From DASRJG01 sp964647625 (GTDB taxonomy: Bacteria > Acidobacteriota > Polarisedimenticolia > Polarisedimenticolales > DASRJG01): a stretch of 64,000 nucleotides of DNA. A program made the translations under genes and the position numbers. The stretch spans positions 12,076-76,075 of the forward strand of contig CAZYHZ010000017.1 of NCBI GenBank assembly GCA_964647625.1, given 5' to 3'. How positions within the stretch are numbered: the stretch's first letter is position 1; each line of letters begins with the position of its first letter. Positions 15,182-23,840 of this stretch are shown piece after piece. The notes beneath the pieces are model-generated. The model searched no databases, was not told the DNA's origin, and saw only the letters and a list, made by a program, of their open reading frames with translations.

Positions 15182-16174
15182 CTATCCCGGATGCGTGGCA
15201 TACCAAGCGAACCAGAAGGCGTACACCCCGGCGACCGGCTCCGTGCCGGACGGGCCGACGATCTCGAAACGGCTCTCGTCCGATTGAACCGTCAGCGGGT
15301 GGATCGACCAGCCGCTGACCGTCTTCTCGACGAACACGCGCGTCTTCGGAGCGAGGCTTCCCGGAGGCGGCAGCGGTGAGACGGGAAAGCGAATCTCGCT
15401 CGAATTGAAGTACGTGCCGTAGACGTCCTGGCCGTACTTCGAGCCGTCGCCGTCCACAGGGGAGAGGACCGTCGATTCGGGATGGGCCTTCTGCCAGTCG
15501 TCCCAGCGCGCGACGGCGAAGGGGACCAGATCCAGCGATCGGCTCGCCGTCGCGGCGGGGCCGGCGATCGCGCGGGCTTGAAGCTGGCTCCAGAGGCTTT
15601 CTTCCGCGTGCGTCTCGCGGCGGTCGTACATCAGCAAGTTCGACTGGTACAAAAGCCCGCTGACGCCGAAGGTCAGCGTCGCGCCGGCGACGCGTCGATC
15701 GAAGACGGCGATCCCTTCGGAGAGCGGGTTGTAGCTTGCGACGATCGGCGTGCCGCCCACCGTGTCGTCGACGACCTCATGCCACACGAGCACGCGGAGC
15801 GGATAGGCGCGCGCGACCCCGTCGATCACGACGCCGATGACCTTGTCGCTCGGGACGAGGTAACGGCCGTGGCGGGCGGTCTCGAGACCGGAGAGCTCGG
15901 CGAGTGTGAGCACTTTCGGTTCGACGAGCGGCGCGAGCCCGTCGGTCACCATGCCGGCCGAGACGATCTGGCCTTCCGGGACGAGGCTCGACGATAGGTC
16001 GAAGCCGTAGCTCGCGGCGTGGCGGCCGTCGCCGCGTGGCTTGACGCGCTTCGGGTCGAACAACGGGGCGAGGTTCCACAGGGTGCCTGAGACGGTCAGT
16101 ACGGCGGCGAGCGCCACGACCCAGCCGGCGCTCCTGAACGTGAACAGCCGCTGCTCGGAAGGGACTCCGGCCAT
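15182..16174 (-). CDS. DUF3179 domain protein, exported
   Basis: A 330-residue protein with an N-terminal hydrophobic segment (GWVVALAAVLTVSGTLWNLA) and a DUF3179 region: A-Y-P-L-R-V-L-V-W-H-E-V-V-D-D, then G-T-P-I-V-A-S-Y-N-P-L, then a G-V-S-G-L-L-Y-Q-S-N-L-L-M-Y-D motif, which is the family hallmark. The function of DUF3179 is not established. I chose ATG 16174; GTG 16192 is in frame and would add six residues. It converges on hemY and diverges from the heme A synthase gene. Confidence 0.82.
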   Translation of the reverse strand: MAGVPSEQRLFTFRSAGWVVALAAVLTVSGTLWNLAPLFDPKRVKPRGDGRHAASYGFDLSSSLVPEGQIVSAGMVTDGLAPLVEPKVLTLAELSGLETARHGRYLVPSDKVIGVVIDGVARAYPLRVLVWHEVVDDTVGGTPIVASYNPLSEGIAVFDRRVAGATLTFGVSGLLYQSNLLMYDRRETHAEESLWSQLQARAIAGPAATASRSLDLVPFAVARWDDWQKAHPESTVLSPVDGDGSKYGQDVYGTYFNSSEIRFPVSPLPPPGSLAPKTRVFVEKTVSGWSIHPLTVQSDESRFEIVGPSGTEPVAGVYAFWFAWYATHPG

Positions 16175-16199
16175 CGCTTTGCACGCTAGCACGGCGATC

Positions 16200-16205
16200 T
16201 ACAAT
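16200..16205 (+). promoter_or_regulatory. -10 element of heme A synthase gene
   Basis: TACAAT ends 9 bases before the ATG at 16215, predicting a leaderless transcript; no ribosome binding site is visible before the ATG. Confidence 0.5.
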
Positions 16206-16214
16206 GCGCGGCCC

Positions 16215-17492
16215 ATGAGCGAACGACCCCAAGGCGGCGCGCGCGGCGCCGGCGACATCCTCGCGATCGGATTCGGAACCACGGTCGCGCTGTGGGCCGT
16301 CGGCTACCTGGCGCGGCTGCCGGTCGTGCTTGCGCCGCCGGCCGTCGTTCTGGCCCTCCTCGTCGCCGTGCCGGCCGGCGCGGGGTTCATCGCGGGGCGC
16401 CGCGGGATCGGAAGCGTCGCTCGCGGCGCCGCTGCGGGCGCGGTGAGCGGGCTCCTGAACCTACTCGTGCTCGGAAGCTTCCTGGCAACGAACGATCGGA
16501 CGAACGGGCTCGTGCCGTCGGCGGCATTCTGGGTTCCGGGGTCGATCCTGTTCGCCTCCGTGCTGACGGCAGCCGGAACCGCGCTCGGGATTCGCGCGAG
16601 GTCCGTGGCGGTCGTTGCCCCCAACTGGACCGGTGCGTTCGCTCGCGTTGCGGTCTGTGCGACGTTTCTCCTGCTCGTGGCCGGCGGGCTCGTGACGAGC
16701 AACCAGGCGGGGCTCGCGGTCGTCGACTGGCCGCGGTCCTACGGCTACAACATGTTCCTGTATCCGTTCTCGCGCATGACGGGAGGGATTTACTACGAGC
16801 ACGCGCACCGGCTTCTGGGCGCGCTCGTCGGACTGACGACGGTGACGCTCGCGGTTCATCTCCTTCGCGTCGAGTCGCGGGCGTGGGTCCGGCGCATGGC
16901 GGGCGGCGCGGTCCTGCTCGTGATCGTCCAGGGAGTCCTGGGCGGCCTGCGCGTGACCGAGAAGGCGATCGCGCTTGCGGTCGTGCACGGCGTGACGGCG
17001 CAACTCTTCTTCTCGCTTCTCGTCGGCCTCGCCGCGGTGACCAGCACGGCCTGGACGAGCGCACGGGAGCGGCGGGCGTCGCCTTCGGCGGGTACCGACA
17101 TCCGGATGACCACGATCGCGATCGCGGCGCTCGTGGTCCAGATCGTTCTCGGCGCGCTCCAGCGGCATCTCGCGTGGGGCCTCATGCTTCACGTGGTGTC
17201 GGCGTTCGTCGTCGCGGGATTGACCGTCTCCGCGGGCGCGCGCGGCTGGGGCCTGCACCCGGACGAGCCGATCTTGAAGCGGGCGGGGCTGACGGTCCTC
17301 TACGTGACCGGGCTCCAGCTCATGCTCGGCTTCAGCGCGTGGATCGCGCGCGGGGCGTTTGCGACCGGGGCGATGACGGAGGGGTGGAAGGTCGTCCTGA
17401 CGACGCTCCACCAGGGAACGGGAGCGGTACTGCTCGCCTCGACGGTGTGTCTGCGGTTCTGGCTCGCGCGTTTGCTCGAGCCGGCGCGCTAA
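16215..17492 (+). CDS. ctaA: Heme A synthase (COX15/CtaA family) with N-terminal membrane extension
   Basis: A 425-residue membrane protein. After a ~140-residue N-terminal part with about four extra helices, the COX15/CtaA core begins at F-A-R-V-A-V-C-A-T-F-L-L-L-V-A-G-G-L-V-T and shows conserved histidines in Y-E-H-A-H-R, V-V-H-G-V-T-A, L-M-L-H-V-V-S and L-H-Q-G-T-G. CtaA converts heme O to heme A for aa3-type cytochrome c oxidases, so such an oxidase should be encoded elsewhere. Its stop codon interlocks with the stop of the converging TPR gene (CTAA, 17489-17492). Confidence 0.88.
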   Translation: MSERPQGGARGAGDILAIGFGTTVALWAVGYLARLPVVLAPPAVVLALLVAVPAGAGFIAGRRGIGSVARGAAAGAVSGLLNLLVLGSFLATNDRTNGLVPSAAFWVPGSILFASVLTAAGTALGIRARSVAVVAPNWTGAFARVAVCATFLLLVAGGLVTSNQAGLAVVDWPRSYGYNMFLYPFSRMTGGIYYEHAHRLLGALVGLTTVTLAVHLLRVESRAWVRRMAGGAVLLVIVQGVLGGLRVTEKAIALAVVHGVTAQLFFSLLVGLAAVTSTAWTSARERRASPSAGTDIRMTTIAIAALVVQIVLGALQRHLAWGLMLHVVSAFVVAGLTVSAGARGWGLHPDEPILKRAGLTVLYVTGLQLMLGFSAWIARGAFATGAMTEGWKVVLTTLHQGTGAVLLASTVCLRFWLARLLEPAR

Positions 17493-18613
17493 GGCGCGAG
17501 GGCCGGGCAGCCAAGGGCCGTGTAGGCCTCTTTCATCATGGTCTTGGCGTCGGCGTTGCCCGCATCCGCCTTGAGAGCGCGATCGAGGACCGGGATCGCG
17601 AACACGTACCGCTCCGCCGAGGCCAAGGTCCTCGCCAGGACGATCGCGTCCTTGGAGCCGGCACCTTTGGTCGCGGCCAGCGCGAATTGATTCGCGAGGC
17701 TCGCGACCGACGGATCGGTGCTCGCGGAGGTTCCGAGCTGGTGCATCGACTTGCCCGCGATCGTGGGATCGAGGCCGTACGCCGCCACGTGCGAGGCGAA
17801 CTGATCTGCCGCGTCGCGACCTTCGCGGAACGCGGCGTCGAACGACGACTGTGCCCGCTTGTAGTCGCGAAGCAGCATCGCGCTCACCGCCTTGGTTCTC
17901 ATGAACCGGACATCGTGCGGCGCCAGGACGGTCACGCGATCGAACGTGGCGTTCGCCTCGGTCTTGCGCCCGCAGCGGGTGAGCACGTTGGCGTAGTCGA
18001 CGAGAACGGTCGGGTCTTTCGGAAACGCCTCGGCGACCGGTGCGAGAAGGGTCGCGCCGCCGGCCGGATCGCCGCGCTTCGCGCGCTCGGCACCGTAGGC
18101 CGCCATCGTCGCGGCGAGCGCCGGGTCCTTCGGAAGCGTTCGCAGCGCGGCGCCGATCGCGATCTTCGCTTGATCGATCCGCCCGGCATCGGTGAGCAGG
18201 AAACATTGGAGCACGCGCAGGTCCTTGCGGGCCGGGGCGTGCGCGATGCCGAAGTTGAGGTGGAGGATCGCTTCCTCGAACATCGCCGGGTCGTACTCGA
18301 CCGTGCTCGGGGCGTTCGCCAGCTCCGCCGCCGACACTGCGGCCGTCCCCTTCGCCACGTCCTGCTCCGACAGCGGAACGTTGACGAGCCTCTTCACCTT
18401 ACGGGCCGAAGCACCAAGCCCCCGAGCGAGCGCGAGCCGCAGGTCGATGTCGTCCGGCCGCGCGGCGACGGCCGCGCGGCCCTTCAGGACGGCGTCCTGG
18501 GCTTTGCCGTCGATCGTCAGCTTCTCGATCTCGGCCGCCGAGGCGGTCGCCGGGCGCGGAGCCGCCTGTGGGATCGCCGCGAGGAGCACCGTGATCACGA
18601 TTGAAGCCAACAT
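17489..18613 (-). CDS. Exported TPR-repeat protein
   Basis: A 374-residue protein with a signal peptide (MLASIVITVLLAAIPQAA) and a chain of helix pairs typical of tetratricopeptide repeats (for example P-K-D-P-A-L-A-A-T-M-A-A-Y-G and F-P-K-D-P-T-V-L-V-D-Y-A-N-V-L). It is probably a periplasmic protein-protein interaction scaffold; no catalytic domain is seen. The upstream TATACT ends 9 bases before the ATG. Confidence 0.75.
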   Translation of the reverse strand: MLASIVITVLLAAIPQAAPRPATASAAEIEKLTIDGKAQDAVLKGRAAVAARPDDIDLRLALARGLGASARKVKRLVNVPLSEQDVAKGTAAVSAAELANAPSTVEYDPAMFEEAILHLNFGIAHAPARKDLRVLQCFLLTDAGRIDQAKIAIGAALRTLPKDPALAATMAAYGAERAKRGDPAGGATLLAPVAEAFPKDPTVLVDYANVLTRCGRKTEANATFDRVTVLAPHDVRFMRTKAVSAMLLRDYKRAQSSFDAAFREGRDAADQFASHVAAYGLDPTIAGKSMHQLGTSASTDPSVASLANQFALAATKGAGSKDAIVLARTLASAERYVFAIPVLDRALKADAGNADAKTMMKEAYTALGCPALAP

Positions 18614-18622
18614 GAGCGCGCA

Positions 18623-18628
18623 AGTATA
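18623..18628 (-). promoter_or_regulatory. -10 element of the TPR gene
   Basis: TATACT on the minus strand ends 9 bases before the ATG at 18613, again placing the transcription start at the start codon. Confidence 0.5.
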
Positions 18629-18644
18629 GGAGTAACGGCGAGAA

Positions 18645-18736
18645 GTTCACAGTCAAGAGTCAAGAGTCGAGAGTCGAGAGTCGAGAGCTCGGACCGCTCA
18701 ACTCTCGACTCTTAACTCTCGACCCTCGACTGTCTC
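18645..18736. repeat. GAGAGTC heptad hairpin element, copy 2
   Basis: Begins GTTCACAGTCAAGAGTC, continues as GAGAGTC heptads, and folds back on GACTCTC/GACTGTC heptads with a ~15-base loop around 18690. It lies directly at the 3' end of the cation diffusion facilitator gene (its TGA is at 18735-18737) and upstream of the TPR gene, a position fit for a terminator. Confidence 0.75.
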
Positions 18737-19637
18737 AACGGCGATCCAGCGATTGGTCCTCCCACGACGCCGGGTCGTCGAGGGATTCGAGATGCGTCAT
18801 CACGGTGACGTTCGTGACGGCGGCGCGGAGGTCGGCCTCGATGCGCTCGAGCAGTGCGTGCCCGCGATGCACGGTCCACGCTCCCGGGACGAGGACGTGG
18901 ACGGAGACGAACCGCCGCGCGCCGGACTCGCGGGTGCGCAGCGCGTGGTACTGGATGCCGTTCGCGGCGTGGGCGTCGAGGACGCGCAGCACCGCCGCGT
19001 AATCGTCCGCCGGGAGCGCCCGGTCCATCAGGCCGTCGACCGAGCGCCGCACGAGCCCGAAGCCCGATCGCAGGATGTTGGCCGCGACTGCGATCGCGAC
19101 GAGCGGGTCCAGCGGCTGCCAGCCCGTCAAGGCGACCGCGCCGACGCCGACGACGACGCCGGCCGAGGTCCACACGTCGGTCATCAAGTGAGCGGCGCTG
19201 GCCTCGAGCGCGATCGAGCGCTCGCGCCTTGCACCCGCGCGCAGCACGAGCGCGACGCCGAGGTTGATCAGCGACGCCACGATCGAGACCGCGAGGCCGG
19301 GCCCGAGCTGCTCGAGGGGCCGGGGGCGGAGCAAGCGCATCACGGCGGCGAGGCCGATGCTGACCGCCGCGACGAGGATCAACGCGCCCTCGACCACGCT
19401 CGAGAAGTACTCGGCTTTCCCGTGCCCGTACGCGTGCTCGGCGTCTGCGGGCCGCGCGGCCGCCGTGACCATCGCCAGCGCCATCAGCGCGCCGGCCAGG
19501 TTGACCAGCGACTCGAGCGCATCGGAGAGAAGCCCGATCGATCCGGTCCAGTGATACGCGAGCGCCTTGAGCGCCATCGTGCCGAGCGCGGCGCCGATCG
19601 ACAGCCACGCGAACCGGGGAAGCGAGCGGCGATCCAC
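18735..19637 (-). CDS. Cation diffusion facilitator (CDF) metal transporter
   Basis: A 300-residue protein with about six membrane helices and a cytoplasmic C-terminal domain. The metal sites of CDF antiporters are visible as L-L-S-D-A-L-E-S in helix 2 and H-L-M-T-D-V-W in helix 5. A histidine-containing loop (E-H-A-Y-G-H-G-K-A-E) follows helix 3, as in zinc exporters. The start is a GTG at 19637, two bases after the stop of the upstream sulfatase-like gene, so the two are co-transcribed. The metal (zinc, iron, cobalt) cannot be decided. Confidence 0.88.
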   Translation of the reverse strand: MDRRSLPRFAWLSIGAALGTMALKALAYHWTGSIGLLSDALESLVNLAGALMALAMVTAAARPADAEHAYGHGKAEYFSSVVEGALILVAAVSIGLAAVMRLLRPRPLEQLGPGLAVSIVASLINLGVALVLRAGARRERSIALEASAAHLMTDVWTSAGVVVGVGAVALTGWQPLDPLVAIAVAANILRSGFGLVRRSVDGLMDRALPADDYAAVLRVLDAHAANGIQYHALRTRESGARRFVSVHVLVPGAWTVHRGHALLERIEADLRAAVTNVTVMTHLESLDDPASWEDQSLDRR

Positions 19638-19638
19638 G

Positions 19639-21702
19639 CTACTTCCGCAGGTCGTCGACCAGCGCACGCAGATCGGCGACGTCGGGATCGTTCGGCGGCG
19701 AGAGCGCCAGCGCACGCGAGAAGCTCGCGAGGGCCGCCGCCCGGTCGTTCAGATGGTAGAGTTGGATCGCGCCGAGCGTCTTTGCGGTGGACGCCTCCGG
19801 CCGGGCCGAAAGCGCGCGGCCGTAGTAAGTCGCGGCCCGCGCGTAGTCGCCGGCCGCGTAGGCCATCCGGCCCTGCCCCTCGAGCGCTTCGCCCTGGCGC
19901 GGATCGAGCGCCAGCGCGCGATCGAACGCCGCCCCCGCGGCGTCGAAGTCCTTCCGGCCGACCTCGAGCATCCCGAGCTCGGTTTCGATCTCGGGGTCCG
20001 ACACGTGCGCGCGCCGCGCCCGCTGAAGCGTCTCGTAGGCCTCGGCCTGCGCACCGCGAGCCGCCTGGAGCATGGCGAGATTCAAGTACGTATCGGCGTG
20101 GCGCGGCGCGAGGGTCAGCGCCTGCTCGTAGCATCGCTTCGCCTCGGCGACGGCGGCATCGTCCTTCGGCCCGCGGCGGGCGTACGCGTTTCCCAGGTCG
20201 GACCACGCGAACGGATTGTTCGGGGCGAGCTTCGTGACCGCCCGGTAGGTCGCGATCGCGTCGTCGACGCGACCGGTGGCGATCTGGGCCTGGCCGAGCG
20301 TGAGCCGCGCCGGAATGTTCGTCGGATTCTTGGCGAGGATTCGATTCATCGGCGCGATCGCGTCGTGAGGATCGCCGAGCTGGACCGCGCGGCGCGCGAC
20401 GTCGAGATCGGCCAGCAGCGCGATGCCGTCTTTCGGGTCGATCGCCCCCGTGGCGGGTGCCTTCGACCCCGAGACGTACCCGAGCGACGACAGCCGTTCG
20501 TGCCGCTCGTCCGGGTCGGGGGCTTCGAGCGCGGTCGGCGTGCGGTCGTCGCCGAGCCTCCCGTCGAGCGCGTGGGAAAGCTCCCCCACGCGCTTGGCGG
20601 CCGATCGAGCGAGGTTGCGCGTCTCCCGCGGGTCCGTCGGAAGCTCGTACAGCTCGGCGCGCGGCGCCTCGATGTACTTGTACGGGCCGGACCGGAGCGC
20701 GCGCAGCGGAGCCCATCCGTACGAGAACGAAGGATAGAAGGTCTCCATCTCGTAGTCGGCCGCCGGCAAGCGCCCTCCGCGCGCGAGCGGCAGAAGCGAG
20801 CGTCCGTCGGTGTCGGGAAGGGCGGGCAAGCCGAGGAGATCCAGGATCGTCGGCGCGACGTCGACGAGGCCGACCGTGGCTTCGACGGTCGTGCCCGCCG
20901 GAAGCCCCGGCCCCAGGAGGATCAGCGGCACGTGCTGCGTCGCCTGATAGAGGAAGACACCGTGCCCTCGCTCGCCGTGCTCGCCGAGGCTCTCGCCGTG
21001 GTCTCCGGCGACGACGATCAGCGGCGTGATGCCTTTCCGCTTGAAGGCGTCGAGGAGGCGGCCGAGCTGGGAATCCAGGAACGCGATCTCTCCGTCGTAG
21101 AGCCGGCCCGCGAAGCGCGTCGCGAACGGCTCGGGCGGGACATACGGCAGATGCGGGTCGTAAAGGTGCAGCCAGAGGAAGAACGGCGGCGTCAGAGACG
21201 GCAGGCGTAGGAGCAGCGCATCGATCGTCTGGCTGGCGGCGCGCTCCTGATAGTCGAATGCGCGGCGGTCGCCGACGCGCACGGCGTCGTCGTAGATCGA
21301 GAATCCGCGGTCGAGCCCGCCGCTCCGGTCGAGGACCGCGGCCGACACGAACGCGGCCGTCGTGTACCCGGCCGCACCGAGCCGCTCGGCGAGGAGCGGC
21401 ACGCCGGCATCGAGCCGGAACCCTTCGTTGTCGCGGACTCCGTGGCGCCTCGGCACCCGCCCCGAGAACAGGCTGGCGTGGGACGGAAGCGTCAGCGGAA
21501 CGGGGGATTGAGCCTGCGTGAAGCGGACGCCGTTGCGCGCGAGCGCGTCGATGTTGGGGGTCGCCGCGCGCGCGGCCCCGTAGCAGCCGAGATGGTCCGC
21601 GCGCGTCGTGTCCAGCGTGATCACGACGACGGAGGGGCGCGGAACGGCGACATTCCCCCCGGAGGACGCGGCAGCGACGGCGATGAGGAGTGTACCGAGC
21701 AC
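19639..21702 (-). CDS. Sulfatase-like hydrolase fused to TPR repeats
   Basis: A 687-residue exported protein. Residues ~20-390 are an alkaline-phosphatase-superfamily sulfatase domain (V-I-T-L-D-T-T-R-A-D-H-L-G near the start, V-A-G-D-H-G-E-S-L-G-E-H-G later). At the place of the formylglycine cysteine stands a threonine (T71 in P-L-T-L-P-S-H-A-S), as in phosphotransferases and lipoteichoic-acid-synthase-type enzymes, so sulfatase activity through formylglycine is not expected. Residues ~440-687 are about seven TPR units. Start GTG 21702, with TAGAAT 6 bases upstream. This fusion is common in Acidobacteriota, but its substrate is unknown to me. Confidence 0.85.
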   Translation of the reverse strand: MLGTLLIAVAAASSGGNVAVPRPSVVVITLDTTRADHLGCYGAARAATPNIDALARNGVRFTQAQSPVPLTLPSHASLFSGRVPRRHGVRDNEGFRLDAGVPLLAERLGAAGYTTAAFVSAAVLDRSGGLDRGFSIYDDAVRVGDRRAFDYQERAASQTIDALLLRLPSLTPPFFLWLHLYDPHLPYVPPEPFATRFAGRLYDGEIAFLDSQLGRLLDAFKRKGITPLIVVAGDHGESLGEHGERGHGVFLYQATQHVPLILLGPGLPAGTTVEATVGLVDVAPTILDLLGLPALPDTDGRSLLPLARGGRLPAADYEMETFYPSFSYGWAPLRALRSGPYKYIEAPRAELYELPTDPRETRNLARSAAKRVGELSHALDGRLGDDRTPTALEAPDPDERHERLSSLGYVSGSKAPATGAIDPKDGIALLADLDVARRAVQLGDPHDAIAPMNRILAKNPTNIPARLTLGQAQIATGRVDDAIATYRAVTKLAPNNPFAWSDLGNAYARRGPKDDAAVAEAKRCYEQALTLAPRHADTYLNLAMLQAARGAQAEAYETLQRARRAHVSDPEIETELGMLEVGRKDFDAAGAAFDRALALDPRQGEALEGQGRMAYAAGDYARAATYYGRALSARPEASTAKTLGAIQLYHLNDRAAALASFSRALALSPPNDPDVADLRALVDDLRK

Positions 21703-21708
21703 GACGAG

Positions 21709-21724
21709 ATTCTAGGAGTAAAGT
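21709..21724. promoter_or_regulatory. Divergent -10 elements, sulfatase-like and EamA genes
   Basis: Minus strand TAGAAT (21714-21709) ends 6 bases before GTG 21702; plus strand TAAAGT (21719-21724) ends 7 bases before GTG 21732. The whole intergenic gap is 29 bases, so both transcripts would be leaderless and the two -35 regions would lie inside the opposite coding sequences. Confidence 0.45.
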
Positions 21725-21731
21725 GCGCGCC

Positions 21732-22607
21732 GTGTCCGCCCTCGACGACGGCAAAGACCATCCGACGAGGGCGCGGCTGGCGATCCTGGGCGCCGCGATC
21801 TTGTTCTCGACCGGCGGCGCGGCGATCAAGGCGACCCACCTGACCGGCTGGCAGGTCGCGTCGTTTCGGTCCGCGGTCGCGGCCCTGTCGGTCCTGCTCA
21901 TGCTTCGTGAATCGCGCCGCGGGTACGGCAAGGTGTCCGCCACGGTCGCCGCCGCGTATGCGGCGACGATGGTTCTCTTCGTGCTGGCGAACAAGCTGAC
22001 GACCGCGGCGAGCACGATCTTTCTCCAGGCGACCGCGCCGATCTATCTCGTTCTCCTCGGCCCGTGGCTCTTGAAGGAGCCCGTTCGCCGCCGCGAGCTT
22101 CTGTTCATGGGAGCGCTGGCGTTCGGCATGGCGCTGTTCTTCGTCGGCCATGAAGCCGGGAGCGCGACCGCGCCCGACCCCCTCCGCGGAAACGTGCTCG
22201 CCGCGCTGTCGGGGGTGTGCTGGGCGTTCGCCGTCGCGGGATTGCGCTACATGGGGAGGAAGGGCGGACACGCCGGAGGGTCCGGCGCGGCGGTCGTCCT
22301 GGGAAATGCGTTCGCGTTCGCCGTGGCGCTCCCGTTCGCGCTTCCCGTCGAAGCCGTGCGGCCCGCCGACGTCGCGATCGTCACGTTCCTGGGCGTGTTC
22401 CAGATCGGCCTGGCCTACGTGCTTTTGACCTACGGGCTCCACCACGTCGGTGCGCTCGAAGCGTCGCTGCTCCTCACGGCCGAGCCCGTCTTGAACCCGC
22501 TCTGGGCCTGGCTGGTCCACGGCGAGCAGCCGTCGTCATGGACGCTGGCAGGCGGGTTCGTGATCGTGGTTGCGACCCTGCTCAAGACGTTCCTGTCGGC
22601 TCCATAA
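21732..22607 (+). CDS. EamA/DMT-family transporter
   Basis: A 291-residue protein with ten hydrophobic helices in two repeated EamA halves, as in drug/metabolite exporters. The second half ends G-A-L-E-A-S-L-L-L-T-A-E-P-V-L-N-P-L-W-A-W, the typical EamA signature. I prefer GTG 21732 because a TAAAGT ends 7 bases before it; GTG 21723 has an AGGAG 4 bases upstream and would add three residues. The substrate (amino acid, metabolite or drug) is unknown. Confidence 0.85.
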   Translation: MSALDDGKDHPTRARLAILGAAILFSTGGAAIKATHLTGWQVASFRSAVAALSVLLMLRESRRGYGKVSATVAAAYAATMVLFVLANKLTTAASTIFLQATAPIYLVLLGPWLLKEPVRRRELLFMGALAFGMALFFVGHEAGSATAPDPLRGNVLAALSGVCWAFAVAGLRYMGRKGGHAGGSGAAVVLGNAFAFAVALPFALPVEAVRPADVAIVTFLGVFQIGLAYVLLTYGLHHVGALEASLLLTAEPVLNPLWAWLVHGEQPSSWTLAGGFVIVVATLLKTFLSAP

Positions 22608-22608
22608 T
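22603..22608 (+). promoter_or_regulatory. -10-like element before the PLP enzyme gene
   Basis: CATAAT, overlapping the stop codon of the EamA gene, ends 6 bases before the ATG at 22615. It fits the leaderless pattern of the window but the gene could also be read from the EamA transcript. Confidence 0.35.
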
Positions 22609-22614
22609 GCGTCC

Positions 22615-23727
22615 ATGAAATTCGACACGATCGCGGTTCACGCCGCGCCGGCCGACCGGGAGACCGGGGCCGTCGCACCCCCCATCCACTTCGCCACGAC
22701 CTTCGCGCGCGACACCGATCTCGCCCTGATCGGCGAAGTCCAGTACGGCCGGGAAGGCTCCCCGACGCATACGCTCCTGGAGACGGCGCTCTGCCGCATC
22801 GAGGGCGGCGAGGCGGCTCTCGTCTTCGCTTCGGGGATGGCGGCCGGGACGGCGCTGCTCCAGGGGCTCAAGGCGGGGGACCGCGTCATCCTCCCCGACG
22901 ATGCCTATTACGGCTTCCGGATCGTCGCCGAGGATTTCCTCGCGAGCTGGGGCATTCAATCCGACATCGTGAACATGGCGGATCTCGGAGCCCTCGCCAA
23001 GGCGCTCGAGCGGCCGGCCCGCATCGTCTGGATCGAGACCCCGTCGAACCCGCTGCTCAAGATCGTCGACCTCGGGCGCGCGATCTCGCTCGCCAAGGCG
23101 GCGGGTGCGGTCGCCGTCGTCGACAACACGTTCGCGACGCCCGCGCTCCAGCAGCCCCTCGCCCTGGGCGCCGACGTCACGCTCCAGGCCTCGACCAAGT
23201 ACCTGGGCGGCCACAGCGACGTGATGGGCGGAGCGCTCGTCTTCTCGCGCAAGGACGCTCTGTTCGATCGCGCGAAGCGCGCCCGCCACATCCTGGGTGG
23301 GATCGCGAACCCCTTCGCCTCGTGGCTGGTGCTGCGCGGGCTCAGGACGTTGGCACTCCGCGTCGAGCGTCACTCGCGCAATGCGCTGGTGGTGGCCGAG
23401 GCGCTGGCGAGGCACCCGAAGGTCGCCGCGGTCCATTACCCCGGGCTACCGTCCCATCCGGGCCACGAGATCGCACGGCGCCAGATGGCCGCCTTCGGCG
23501 GGATGCTCTCCTTCCAGGTGCGCGGCGGGCGCGAGGCCGCCATCGCGGCCGTCTCCCGGGCCAAGCTGTTCGTCCGGGCGACCTCGCTCGGGAGCGTCGA
23601 GAGCCTCATCGAGCACCGGGCGACGAGCGAAGGGCCGGGCTCGAAAACCGCGACGGATCTGATCCGGCTGTCGGTCGGCCTGGAGGATCCCGGCGACCTG
23701 GTCGCCGATCTGGACCAGGCGCTCTAA
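22615..23727 (+). CDS. Cys/Met-metabolism PLP-dependent enzyme (cystathionine gamma-synthase/lyase family)
   Basis: A 370-residue enzyme of the trans-sulfuration family. Visible landmarks are I-A-V-H-A (start), the phosphate-contact Y-G-R motif (V-Q-Y-G-R-E-G-S-P-T), F-A-S-G-M-A-A for cofactor stacking, and the Schiff-base lysine K195 in Q-A-S-T-K-Y-L-G-G-H-S-D. It could be a cystathionine gamma-synthase, gamma-lyase, beta-lyase or methionine gamma-lyase; the residues visible do not decide. The gene lies 7 bases after the EamA transporter gene. Confidence 0.9.
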   Translation: MKFDTIAVHAAPADRETGAVAPPIHFATTFARDTDLALIGEVQYGREGSPTHTLLETALCRIEGGEAALVFASGMAAGTALLQGLKAGDRVILPDDAYYGFRIVAEDFLASWGIQSDIVNMADLGALAKALERPARIVWIETPSNPLLKIVDLGRAISLAKAAGAVAVVDNTFATPALQQPLALGADVTLQASTKYLGGHSDVMGGALVFSRKDALFDRAKRARHILGGIANPFASWLVLRGLRTLALRVERHSRNALVVAEALARHPKVAAVHYPGLPSHPGHEIARRQMAAFGGMLSFQVRGGREAAIAAVSRAKLFVRATSLGSVESLIEHRATSEGPGSKTATDLIRLSVGLEDPGDLVADLDQAL

Positions 23728-23780
23728 ACTTCCGGGAAGGCGGCGAATCCGGGCCCACTGGCGCGCCGCCCCGGGAGAAT

Positions 23781-23815
23781 TAAGTTATCCGGCATCCGGC
23801 GAGTCTGGTCGCCGG
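23781..23815 (+). promoter_or_regulatory. Possible promoter and 5' hairpin of the response regulator gene
   Basis: TAAGTT (23781-23786) resembles a -10 element. About ten bases on, CCGGCGA (23796-23802) and TCGCCGG (23809-23815) form a perfect 7-bp stem with a 6-base loop, which would be at the 5' end of the mRNA. I do not recognise it as a known riboswitch. The rest of 23728-23840 shows nothing else. Confidence 0.3.
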
Positions 23816-23840
23816 TGGAGCCGAATAGGGGTAGGCCGCC

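Noticed and set aside
19639..21702. True formylglycine sulfatase
   Set aside because: The modified Cys/Ser position holds Thr (T-L-P-S-H), so the formylglycine mechanism is not supported.
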